6,981 nt of DNA from an uncultured Lachnobacterium sp. (lineage in GTDB: Bacteria; Bacillota; Clostridia; Lachnospirales; Lachnospiraceae). Below the pieces are notes generated by a model that did no database searches, was not told the origin of the DNA, and worked only from the letters and a program-made list of their open reading frames with translations. The stretch is taken from positions 1 through 6,981 of the forward strand of contig URQG01000100.1 in NCBI GenBank assembly GCA_900549895.1, given 5' to 3'. Positions 1-5,226 of the stretch are shown here, piece after piece. A program made the translations under genes and the position numbers. How positions within the stretch are numbered: position 1 is the stretch's first letter; each line of letters starts with the position of its first letter.

Positions 1-52
1 TTCCAAGGGAAAAGTAATTGCACAGTATAAAATCCGAATAACAGCAAAGTAG
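1..52 (+). CDS. C-terminal tail of an upstream BspA-like LRR/Ig-like secreted protein (partial)
   Basis: Read from base 2, the frame gives 16 residues (SKGKVIAQYKIRITAK) and then a TAG stop at 50-52. These residues are identical to the last 16 of the complete gene that ends at 1457, and the DNA is identical over bases 1-55. The piece is therefore the end of the Ig-like C-terminal domain of a neighbouring paralog whose body lies before the window. Only the tail is visible, so nothing can be said about the rest of that protein. It could in principle be an assembly echo of the downstream copy, but the flanking bases differ at several positions, which favours a real tandem paralog. Confidence 0.8.
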   Translation, partial: SKGKVIAQYKIRITAK

Positions 53-85
53 AGAATAGTAGCCATGTAAGGGAATCTAAGTGGG

Positions 86-91
86 AGGAGG
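86..91 (+). promoter_or_regulatory. Ribosome binding site deciding the LRR protein start
   Basis: AGGAGG at 86-91 lies 7 nt before the ATG at 99 but only 1 nt before the ATG at 93, and it lies inside the reading frame if the GTG at 81 is used. Spacing therefore favours ATG 99 as the start. The same layout recurs in the next copy (GGAGG at 1492-1496, ATG at 1504). Confidence 0.75.
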
Positions 92-98
92 TATGAAA

Positions 99-1457
99 AT
101 GAGAGTAAAAAAGTATATCGTTGCAAGCTTCCTATTTTGTTTCATATTGTTTGGAATAACAGTAGGTGCATCTGCAAAGACATATACCGATGAGAATGGT
201 TTGCAATATGAGCATAGCGATAAAGGATATGTTGTCACAGGGTATAAAGGTACATCGGTAGATATTGTAATACCGGATACATTTAGAGGGGAGAATGTCG
301 TATCCATAGTCCATTCTGTATTTTCGGGAACAGATATCCAATCAGTGATAATAGGAAATTCAATAGAATTAATTAATAGTGGAACATTTGAGAATTGTAA
401 ACAGCTCACAAATGTGACATTTGGAAATTCGGTAAAAGATTTGGAACCGGGTAGTTTCCGTGGGTGTGAGAAATTAAGAGATATTCAGCTACCGGATTCG
501 TTAGAGTGGTTGGGGGTGCAAGCATTTCAAGATACAGCATTTTATAACGATGAGAAAAATTGGATTGGTGATGGATTATATCTTGATGGATGGTTAGTTG
601 ATATTCGAGAAGGAACAAGCGGATATTTTAAAATTGCAGAGGGAACAGAACAGGTAGCAGTTGGTATGTTTACGGTCGCGTGGGGAAAAGAGAACGGAAG
701 CCGTATTACAACATTGGAGATACCTGCGAGTCTGAAAGAGCAGAATTGGACTTTGACAGACAAGGATTCAGCTTTGACATCATTTGTGGTGAATAAGGAC
801 AATCCATATTATAGTTATAGTCCTAAGGAGCATATTCTGTATAACAAAGATCGGACAAAAATCTGTGAAGTTATTGGTAAGATATCCAAAACGTATAGAA
901 TTCCGGAATCGGTTACGGAGATCGGAAGCTTGGCATTTGATAAAAGGTGTGGAGCGAAGGTGATTATAATTCCCAAAGGAGTAAAGCGTATAGGGTATGG
1001 TGCCTTTGCAAAGATATCAGATACAACAGGACTTTTGTGTGAGGCAAAAAAAAGACCTAAGGGATGGAATTTGAACTGGGCTATATCAGATGAAATGGCT
1101 GAGATAAGTGATTTTCCGGGAGGCACGATCCATTATGGGTATCGCCCGAAAGCGGTCCAGAGTATACAAGGCTTATATGATTACTATTATTTCCCAGGTC
1201 AGCAAAAAAAGTATAAGAAGACGTTTACGGTCAAAAAGAGAGAGGTTGTGGATCTGAACACAAAATTAAAGACAGGAACAGACGGATATGTACGTTGGGT
1301 GTCGACAAAACCTTCGGTTCTTGAAGTAGAACAGTTTACACCGTATACAAGTGGATTTTATGCGAAGGCCAAGAAGACAGGAACGGTGTGGCTGAAAGCC
1401 AAAAATTCCAAGGGAAAAGTAATTGCACAGTATAAAATCCGAATAACAGCAAAGTAG
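99..1457 (+). CDS. Secreted BspA-like leucine-rich repeat protein with C-terminal Ig-like domain
   Basis: A 452-residue protein predicted to be exported. Residues 1-26 form a signal peptide: basic MRVKK, a hydrophobic core, then an ASA cleavage site. BspA-type (LRR_5) repeats are visible around residues 55-145 (VDIVIPDTF, LTNVTFGNSV, LRDIQLPDSLEWLGVQAF) and 264-305 (YRIPESVTEIGSLAF, IIPKGVKRIGYGAF), with the family's typical NPYYSY...ILYNKD linker near 235-250. Residues about 372-452 resemble a bacterial Ig-like (Big_2) domain: a WVSTKPSVLEVE strand, then AKKTGTVWLKAKNSKGK. There is no LPXTG motif or other obvious wall anchor. Proteins of this class are usually surface or secreted and involved in adhesion or binding, but the ligand here is unknown. 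The ATG at 99 is chosen for ribosome binding site spacing; ATG 93 and GTG 81 are alternatives. The gene sits in a tandem array of paralogs. Its AT-rich composition differs from the genes to the right. Confidence 0.85.
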   Translation: MRVKKYIVASFLFCFILFGITVGASAKTYTDENGLQYEHSDKGYVVTGYKGTSVDIVIPDTFRGENVVSIVHSVFSGTDIQSVIIGNSIELINSGTFENCKQLTNVTFGNSVKDLEPGSFRGCEKLRDIQLPDSLEWLGVQAFQDTAFYNDEKNWIGDGLYLDGWLVDIREGTSGYFKIAEGTEQVAVGMFTVAWGKENGSRITTLEIPASLKEQNWTLTDKDSALTSFVVNKDNPYYSYSPKEHILYNKDRTKICEVIGKISKTYRIPESVTEIGSLAFDKRCGAKVIIIPKGVKRIGYGAFAKISDTTGLLCEAKKRPKGWNLNWAISDEMAEISDFPGGTIHYGYRPKAVQSIQGLYDYYYFPGQQKKYKKTFTVKKREVVDLNTKLKTGTDGYVRWVSTKPSVLEVEQFTPYTSGFYAKAKKTGTVWLKAKNSKGKVIAQYKIRITAK

Positions 1458-1584
1458 AGAGTAGTAGCAATGTAAGGAAATCTAAGCGGGCGGAGGTATG
1501 AAAATGAGAGCGAAAAAGTATATCGTTGCAAGTTTCCTATTTTGTTTTATATTGTTTGGCATAACGGTATGTGCATCTGCAAAG
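1406..1584 (+). repeat. Tandem repeat unit boundary, copy B (period 1405 bp)
   Basis: Second copy of bases 1-179. Similarity stops at the AAAG just after the signal-peptide codons (GCATCTGCAAAG), where the sequence changes to unrelated DNA. This marks the breakpoint that truncated the third LRR copy. Confidence 0.9.
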
Positions 1585-1686
1585 GTAAAGACCAATGGCG
1601 AGTATGAGTCAGCTCGAGGAAGCAATCGGAACCTTCAAATTATAAATTTTTACGCTTACTATTTTTTCATATTTTATACCCTTTAA
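1504..1686 (+). pseudogene. Truncated LRR paralog: signal peptide only, fused to unrelated sequence
   Basis: The first 27 codons reproduce the signal peptide of the complete upstream gene with only V3A and G23C changes (MRAKKYIVASFL...TVCASAK) and the same ribosome binding site. After residue 27 the similarity ends. The frame then runs about 33 more residues, ending in an aromatic stretch (FYAYYFFIFYTL), to a TAA at 1684-1686. There is no LRR or Ig-like domain, so this is most simply a copy destroyed by a deletion or rearrangement. It lies 46 bp after the complete gene with no terminator between them, so it would be co-transcribed. An alternative is a genuine exported peptide of about 34 residues after cleavage. 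That is less likely, because the tail has no recognisable motif and overlaps a more protein-like frame. Confidence 0.7.
1585..1645 (+). other. Possible 3' remnant of another gene (chemotaxis-receptor-like C-terminus)
   Basis: Directly after the breakpoint, the frame shifted by +1 relative to the truncated LRR copy reads MASMSQLEEAIGTFKL and then TAA at 1643-1645. The pattern resembles the extreme C-termini of methyl-accepting chemotaxis proteins, which often end in an L-x-x-x-(V/I)-x-x-F-K-(L/I/V) helix. An in-frame stop occurs at the breakpoint (TAA at 1586-1588), so only about 20 codons remain. It has no ribosome binding site and is probably a leftover, not a functional gene. The call rests on a short match and is speculative. 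Confidence 0.3.
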
Positions 1687-1690
1687 TGAA

Positions 1691-1724
1691 CAAGGACCTG
1701 CCTTTTGGCAGGTCTTTGTTTGTG
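1691..1724 (+). terminator. Rho-independent terminator, possibly bidirectional
   Basis: A 12-bp stem with one G-T pair: CAAGGACCTGCC (1691-1702), TTTT loop, GGCAGGTCTTTG (1707-1718). The descending arm runs straight into TTTGTTTGTG. The T tract makes it a good terminator for the + strand LRR cluster. On the minus strand the hairpin is followed by TTGTTCATT, so it may also end the convergent DUF4097 operon, whose last stop codon is only 12 bp away. Confidence 0.9.
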
Positions 1725-1735
1725 TATCAATCATA

Positions 1736-2506
1736 TTAATAAGATACAGAAATATCTCCGGTAGAGTTATCAAGGATGATTGTTCCGGCTTTACCACGCT
1801 GTGAGTAGTTGTCCTTGTGAGAATGATGGTTGACGGAGACTTCTCCGATACTGGTATCACACTCCATTTTGTAATCGGAGAGATCCTGTTTGCTTTGAAC
1901 CGTAATATCACCGACGTCACCGTCTACATCCAGTTTATTAAAGTTACAATCAATGATATCGGTATCACCGACAGCACTGTCTGTTTCGATAGATGGAATG
2001 GTACATTGTTTGATTTCCGTGTCACCGACAGCATTGTCCGTTACCAGCTTTGATGATGTAATTCCTGTGACAATAATGTCACCGACATCTCCGTCGATAT
2101 CGATGGAAGCTAAGGATGTTTCCGCAGGAATGGTAATCGTAATTTTACAACGCCGTTTTGGGGTCCCGATTCCCCATTTGTCTGTATGTTTTACAGTTTG
2201 TTGGATCGTCAGGGTGCCATTCTTTACTTCGTATTTTGGTGCAAGCTTCGTAGTTGCCTGATAGTCGATGGAATAATCATCTCCGGTACAGACGGTAATA
2301 TCTGCAACATCCGTGTCTGCCACAATATTTTGAAAAGCATCAAGCGGTTCTGATGCCGAAGAAGCGACTTCCTTTGTCGAACTGCTGGAGGTGGTGGTGT
2401 GAAACGGAAGGAACGAGAGAAAATTAACCAAATGGTAAAGACTTCCTCCGATAATGCAGATGACAGTAATAATGGTAATAATGGTAAGATAAATTCCTTT
2501 TTTCAT
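1736..2506 (-). CDS. Membrane-anchored DUF4097-type beta-solenoid protein
   Basis: A 256-residue protein. Residues 1-24 or so form an N-terminal hydrophobic anchor (KKGIYLTIITIITVICIIGG). A Ser/Thr-rich linker follows (about 37-53), then a beta-strand-rich domain typical of DUF4097 proteins, which fold as right-handed beta-helices on the outer face of the membrane. VGD motifs recur at residues 141, 160, 179 and 198, exactly 19 apart, with degenerate rungs at IGE (220) and TGD (249). The function is not known. In Firmicutes such proteins commonly follow PadR and HAAS/DUF1700 genes, as here, and relatives (for example the LiaG/YvlB type) are tied to envelope-stress loci. The ATG at 2506 has AGGAGGC at 2511-2517, which overlaps the stop of the upstream gene, so translation is probably coupled. 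It is the last gene of the operon. Confidence 0.8.
   Translation of the reverse strand: MKKGIYLTIITIITVICIIGGSLYHLVNFLSFLPFHTTTSSSSTKEVASSASEPLDAFQNIVADTDVADITVCTGDDYSIDYQATTKLAPKYEVKNGTLTIQQTVKHTDKWGIGTPKRRCKITITIPAETSLASIDIDGDVGDIIVTGITSSKLVTDNAVGDTEIKQCTIPSIETDSAVGDTDIIDCNFNKLDVDGDVGDITVQSKQDLSDYKMECDTSIGEVSVNHHSHKDNYSQRGKAGTIILDNSTGDISVSY
1877..2104 (-). repeat. Four in-frame 57-bp (19-residue) repeats inside the DUF4097 gene
   Basis: Residues 135-153, 154-172, 173-191 and 192-210 are four gapless 19-residue units with the pattern hydrophobic-x-x-D-x-(D/A)-V-G-D-x-x-I. Examples are IDIDGDVGDIIVTGITSSK and IETDSAVGDTDIIDCNFNK. The DNA repeats the CACCGAC core on the + strand in each unit. 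Each unit probably forms one rung of a beta-solenoid. Confidence 0.85.
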
Positions 2507-2515
2507 AGTTGCCTC

Positions 2516-3508
2516 CTATTCTGCCAAAAGATTATGGATCAGTGAGTGGATGATCGCTGCGATCGGCCAGATGATCCAGGTAAGTTCCCAGTCAAACGTC
2601 AGAAAACTCCAGCATAAATACAGGCAGGTGACGGTTGGCCAGTAGACAGACATGATCGCACGCACGGTTGGATTCTTGTATTCTTTTTCACGATGGGGAA
2701 CGTAGTTGCCGCCGACCGTGGTTCGATCGTTGAGACCGAGGAGCGTTCTGTAACTGCCGAAACGAAGCGATGCCATAACGATGAAGAATACGCCGAATGC
2801 AATAAGGATCATGACAAAGGCGCCGGACAAATCGGATAAAAACGGATCAGAGAAATCAAATGCATCCAAAACAATTGCCGGAACCGCGCAGATAATACAC
2901 AGTGCGATACCAATTGTCAGAAGCAGCGCGTAGCCTGGCTTGTAGTGTTCCATTTCGCGGTGGATATAATCGGTTGTTGCAAAATCGGTTACAATGTGTT
3001 CTCGCTTCAGGTAATCCCAACGGTTGATCTGCACGCTTGAGTAGATAAATAGTCCGACGGCAATCGCAATCAGAACAAACATGGTGGTTACGCCAAGTGC
3101 ATCAAAGAGGTCTGCTGAATGAAAATAGGTACTGCCGAGTGCGTCAAAGAAGATCGGCCCGCAGACGGACAGGATGCAGAGCATGACGCCTAAGCTTATG
3201 CGGTAAGCAAATCTGGCGGAATCTTTCAAGTAGGTCTTGGCATCTTCCAAACGCAACGATCTGCCGGCCGGTGGCATCTGCGGATTGTGCATAAAGGATG
3301 AGATGCCGAGATCCTGTGCAAGTTCATCGAGATTGTCAAATTCCGAAATTACGATGCCGACGGCTTCGTTTTCTGATTTGCCTTCTGCTTTTAACTCTGT
3401 GTATTTATCTTCCATCATCTGCCACAGTTCATTCTTGGCTTTATAAACTTCCGGTGTATTGGGGAGATTTAAAAACATATTCTCCAGATAGTTTCTAATC
3501 GTTTCCAT
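2516..3508 (-). CDS. Six-helix membrane protein with HAAS/permease-prefix-like N-terminal domain
   Basis: A 330-residue protein. Residues 1-70 form a soluble helical domain (METIRNYLENMFLNLP...VYKAKNELWQMMEDKYTELKAEGKSENEAVGIVISEF) of the HAAS/DUF1700 or permease-prefix type, found at the N-terminus of membrane proteins beside PadR regulators. Hydrophobic segments at about 104-121, 139-158, 193-214, 227-247, 283-304 and 309-328 predict six membrane helices. No ATP-binding or transporter signature is visible, so it is not assigned as a transporter. The start is ATG 3508 because AGGAGG (3515-3520) lies 6 nt upstream. A longer frame back to 3649 would add 47 residues that overlap the PadR gene and have no family character. 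The start overlaps the end of the PadR gene by 14 bp, which implies translational coupling. Only 9 bp separate its stop from the DUF4097 gene. A plausible role is envelope sensing or modulation together with that protein. Confidence 0.8.
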   Translation of the reverse strand: METIRNYLENMFLNLPNTPEVYKAKNELWQMMEDKYTELKAEGKSENEAVGIVISEFDNLDELAQDLGISSFMHNPQMPPAGRSLRLEDAKTYLKDSARFAYRISLGVMLCILSVCGPIFFDALGSTYFHSADLFDALGVTTMFVLIAIAVGLFIYSSVQINRWDYLKREHIVTDFATTDYIHREMEHYKPGYALLLTIGIALCIICAVPAIVLDAFDFSDPFLSDLSGAFVMILIAFGVFFIVMASLRFGSYRTLLGLNDRTTVGGNYVPHREKEYKNPTVRAIMSVYWPTVTCLYLCWSFLTFDWELTWIIWPIAAIIHSLIHNLLAE

Positions 3509-3851
3509 AAGGTTCCTCCTCTTTTTTAATAAACTTGCCAACAACTTCCTGGGTGAGCTGCCACTCGGCGCATTTTTCTCTATAATATGTGCGACCGGCA
3601 TCCGTAATGCGGTAATAGGTGCGACGCTTGCCGGCTGCGTTATCCGCATTGGAGAATGATTCGATGTAACCGTTACGCTCCATGCGCGTGAATGCGGAGT
3701 AGAGCGTGGTTTCCTTGATCACGTATTTCTCATTGGACAGTGTTTTGATCTGCTTGGAGATTTCGTAACCATAGGATGGCTTCTCCCAGAGAAGGTAGAG
3801 AATCATGGTGTCATTGTAACCACGGATGACATCGCTGCTAATATTCAGCAT
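3495..3851 (-). CDS. PadR-family transcriptional repressor
   Basis: A 118-residue protein with the PadR winged-helix layout: MILYLLWEKPSYGYEISKQI (residues 16-35), the recognition-helix region ETTLYSAFTRMERNGYIES (47-65), and a basic wing AGKRRTYYRITDAG (73-86). A short C-terminal helix (about 88-110) would serve for dimerisation. The length fits the short PadR class without a large C-terminal domain. PadR repressors bind inverted repeats as dimers and usually repress their own operon until an effector or stress relieves them. Consistent with that, a repeat-rich operator-like stretch lies between the promoter and the start codon. AAGGAG (3857-3862) precedes the ATG by 5 nt. It is the first gene of a three-gene operon with the HAAS-like membrane protein and the DUF4097 protein. 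The effector is unknown. Confidence 0.92.
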   Translation of the reverse strand: MLNISSDVIRGYNDTMILYLLWEKPSYGYEISKQIKTLSNEKYVIKETTLYSAFTRMERNGYIESFSNADNAAGKRRTYYRITDAGRTYYREKCAEWQLTQEVVGKFIKKEEEPYGND

Positions 3852-3887
3852 AGTGACTCCTTTCTTTCATCTGTTTACTTTGTTTGT

Positions 3888-3937
3888 CATACTACGCCTG
3901 ACAATCCTACGCCTGTCGTAGTATGCCTGTCGTAGTA
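3888..3937 (-). promoter_or_regulatory. Putative PadR operator: iterated TAYGCCTG repeats with inverted arms
   Basis: Three copies of TAYGCCTG start at 3893, 3908 and 3922 (spacing 15 and 14 bp). A perfect 9-bp inverted repeat, CATACTACG (3888-3896) and CGTAGTATG (3917-3925), is overlaid on them. A shorter palindrome, CTACG-CCTGT-CGTAG, lies at 3907-3921. The block begins next to the -10 box and covers the predicted transcription start on the minus strand, the usual place for a repressor site. Assignment to the adjacent PadR protein is inference. Confidence 0.7.
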
Positions 3938-3966
3938 AATATAAAGCATTTCTATCGCGATGTCAA
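3938..3966 (-). promoter_or_regulatory. Sigma-70-type promoter of the PadR operon
   Basis: On the minus strand, TTGACA (3961-3966) and TATATT (3938-3943) are separated by exactly 17 bp, a perfect -35 box and a near-consensus -10 box. Transcription should start near 3931, leaving a leader of about 80 nt before the PadR ATG. A promoter this strong fits a gene held down by a repressor. Confidence 0.85.
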
Positions 3967-3976
3967 CAGTAAACAG

Positions 3977-4024
3977 AAAAAGCGATGCCTACGCTGATGG
4001 GAGAATGTGTAATTATCGCTTTTT
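3977..4024. other. Perfect 10-bp inverted repeat with T-rich ends between divergent units
   Basis: AAAAAGCGAT (3977-3986) pairs perfectly with ATCGCTTTTT (4015-4024) around a 28-nt loop. Both strands end the hairpin in a T run, so it could work as a weak bidirectional terminator insulating the PadR promoter from the pseudouridine synthase gene. The long loop makes this uncertain, and a protein-binding site is another option. The rest of the 305-bp gap (3852-4156) holds the PadR promoter and operator and a small 6-bp hairpin (TCCCGG 4103-4108, CCGGGA 4119-4124). I could not identify a convincing promoter for the downstream gene. Confidence 0.45.
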
Positions 4025-4156
4025 TACTTGAATCCGGGTGTATATGATGCGAAAATATAGTTGTATGAATTTATGACAATGCCGGTGAATGTTCGAATCG
4101 GTTCCCGGAATGTAGATGCCGGGACGATGAAGCAGAGGTGTAAATATAAAACATAA

Positions 4157-5164
4157 ATGCAGAGTAAAAGGATGAATGAAAGAATCGAAAGAGAGCGCGT
4201 ATGTCGCAGTATTACATATAAAATTACAGCGGATGATGCGGAACAGAAAGTAAGCAGCTTTTTAAAACATAAAGGATATTCCACGCAGAATCGCGTGAAT
4301 CTGAAAAAAGATCCGAAGAGTATCTGGGTGAATGGAATATGCGTTTTTCAAAATGCGATCCTTCGGGAGGGGGATGTGCTAGAGGTGCAGATCCGTGAGG
4401 CGGAGAGTTCGGATGGAATCCTTCCGGTGGAGCTTCCGCTTGCTATTGTATATGAGGATGAGGATCTGCTTGTGATCAACAAGCCTGCCGGGATGCCGAT
4501 TCATCCGTCGCTCCACAATTATGACAATTCGCTTGGAAATGCGCTTGCGTGGTATTTTAAAAAGCAGGATAAGCCGTTTGTCTTCCGATGCATTAACCGG
4601 CTGGACCGCGATACGTCGGGGCTTACGATCGTAGCAAAGCATATGGTCAGTGGCGCAATCTTAAGTCACATGGTTGCCGCTAAGTCAAAGGAGGGATTAG
4701 AGGCAGAGGGAATCCACCGGGAATACCTTGCAATTGTCGAGGGACATGTGACGCCGGAGCATGGTGTGATCGATGCGCCGATCGCACGTAAGGAGAGCTC
4801 GTGTCTGGAACGTGTCGTTGATTTTACAAACGGAGAGCGTGCGGTTACGCATTATCAGGTTCTGAAAACAACGGAGTTGTATAGTCTTGTGGCGTTGCAG
4901 CTTGAGACGGGGCGCACGCATCAGATTCGTGTACACATGAGTTATCTGGGCTATCCGCTGGTTGGGGATTTTTTATACAATCCGAAGTATGCAGGGAATC
5001 AGATCGACCGGGTGACGGATGCACAGACAAAAGAAAAGACGGCGGATTATCCAATCCACCGTCAGGCGCTTCATGCACATAAGATTTCATTTCCGCATCC
5101 GATGACCGGAGAGCACATGGAATTTTGTGTTCCGATGCCGGAAGACATGCTGAGACTGGTATAG
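4157..5164 (+). CDS. RluA-family 23S rRNA-type pseudouridine synthase with S4 domain
   Basis: A 335-residue enzyme converting uridine to pseudouridine in RNA, most likely rRNA; the exact target site cannot be told from sequence. Residues about 22-80 form an S4 RNA-binding domain (VSSFLKHKGYS...IWVNG...LREGDVLEV). The catalytic domain follows, with DLLVINKPAGMPIHPS (103-118), the signature INRLDRDTSGLTIVAK (146-161) carrying the expected catalytic Asp150, LETGRTHQIRVHMSYLGYPLVGD (249-271), and HRQALHAHKISFPHP (301-315). The length is normal for S4-containing RluA/RluD-type enzymes. The start is uncertain. ATG 4157 directly follows an in-frame TAA and has only a distant AGAGGTG (4134-4140), while ATG 4172 has AAAAGG just 1 nt upstream. 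Both leave the S4 domain intact. It stands alone on the + strand, convergent with nth. Confidence 0.92.
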   Translation: MQSKRMNERIERERVCRSITYKITADDAEQKVSSFLKHKGYSTQNRVNLKKDPKSIWVNGICVFQNAILREGDVLEVQIREAESSDGILPVELPLAIVYEDEDLLVINKPAGMPIHPSLHNYDNSLGNALAWYFKKQDKPFVFRCINRLDRDTSGLTIVAKHMVSGAILSHMVAAKSKEGLEAEGIHREYLAIVEGHVTPEHGVIDAPIARKESSCLERVVDFTNGERAVTHYQVLKTTELYSLVALQLETGRTHQIRVHMSYLGYPLVGDFLYNPKYAGNQIDRVTDAQTKEKTADYPIHRQALHAHKISFPHPMTGEHMEFCVPMPEDMLRLV

Positions 5165-5194
5165 TCCAGATGTCAAAAGATCATAACGTGTTGC

Positions 5195-5212
5195 CACGGA
5201 GAGTAATCCGTG
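5195..5212. other. Small hairpin between convergent genes, weak terminator candidate
   Basis: CACGGA (5195-5200) and TCCGTG (5207-5212) flank a 6-nt loop in the 62-bp gap between the pseudouridine synthase and nth stop codons. The position suits a shared terminator, but neither strand has a T tract after it, so the function is doubtful. Confidence 0.25.
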
Positions 5213-5226
5213 TATCCAAGATAAAT

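Larger units (their letters stand above)
1..179 (+). repeat. Tandem repeat unit boundary, copy A (period 1405 bp)
   Basis: Bases 1-179 align without gaps to 1406-1584, with 12 mismatches counted by eye (about 93% identity). The stretch covers the 3' end of one LRR gene, the intergenic spacer, the ribosome binding site and the signal-peptide coding region of the next gene. Bases 1-55 are identical, and the mismatches then spread through the spacer and signal-peptide region. Confidence 0.9.

Noticed and set aside
81..98. Earlier GTG (81) and ATG (93) starts for the LRR protein
   Set aside because: Both lie on or too close to the AGGAGG at 86-91. ATG 99 has a 7-nt spacing, and the same arrangement is kept in the next copy.
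1817..2261. Plus-strand ORFs with repeated SVSPTALSV-like residues
   Set aside because: They are the antisense reading of the 57-bp repeats in the DUF4097 gene and have no ribosome binding site.
3509..3649. 47-residue N-terminal extension of the HAAS-like membrane protein
   Set aside because: It lies wholly over the PadR gene in another frame and has no domain character. The ATG at 3508 has an ideal AGGAGG 6 nt upstream, and the family domain begins right there.
3892..3937. Short direct repeats that might suggest a CRISPR array
   Set aside because: The repeat core is only about 8 bp with 6-7 bp between cores and contains inverted arms. It sits on a promoter, which fits an operator and not CRISPR.
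4088..4108. tRNA T-loop-like GTTCGAATC
   Set aside because: The flanking bases do not form the 5-bp T stem, and no acceptor, D or anticodon arm can be built around it.
4073..4156. 27-codon ORF ending in a TAA immediately before the pseudouridine synthase ATG, in the same frame
   Set aside because: It has no ribosome binding site and no recognisable peptide, and nothing suggests coupling beyond the adjacent stop and start. It may be chance, though it leaves the true start of the downstream gene uncertain.
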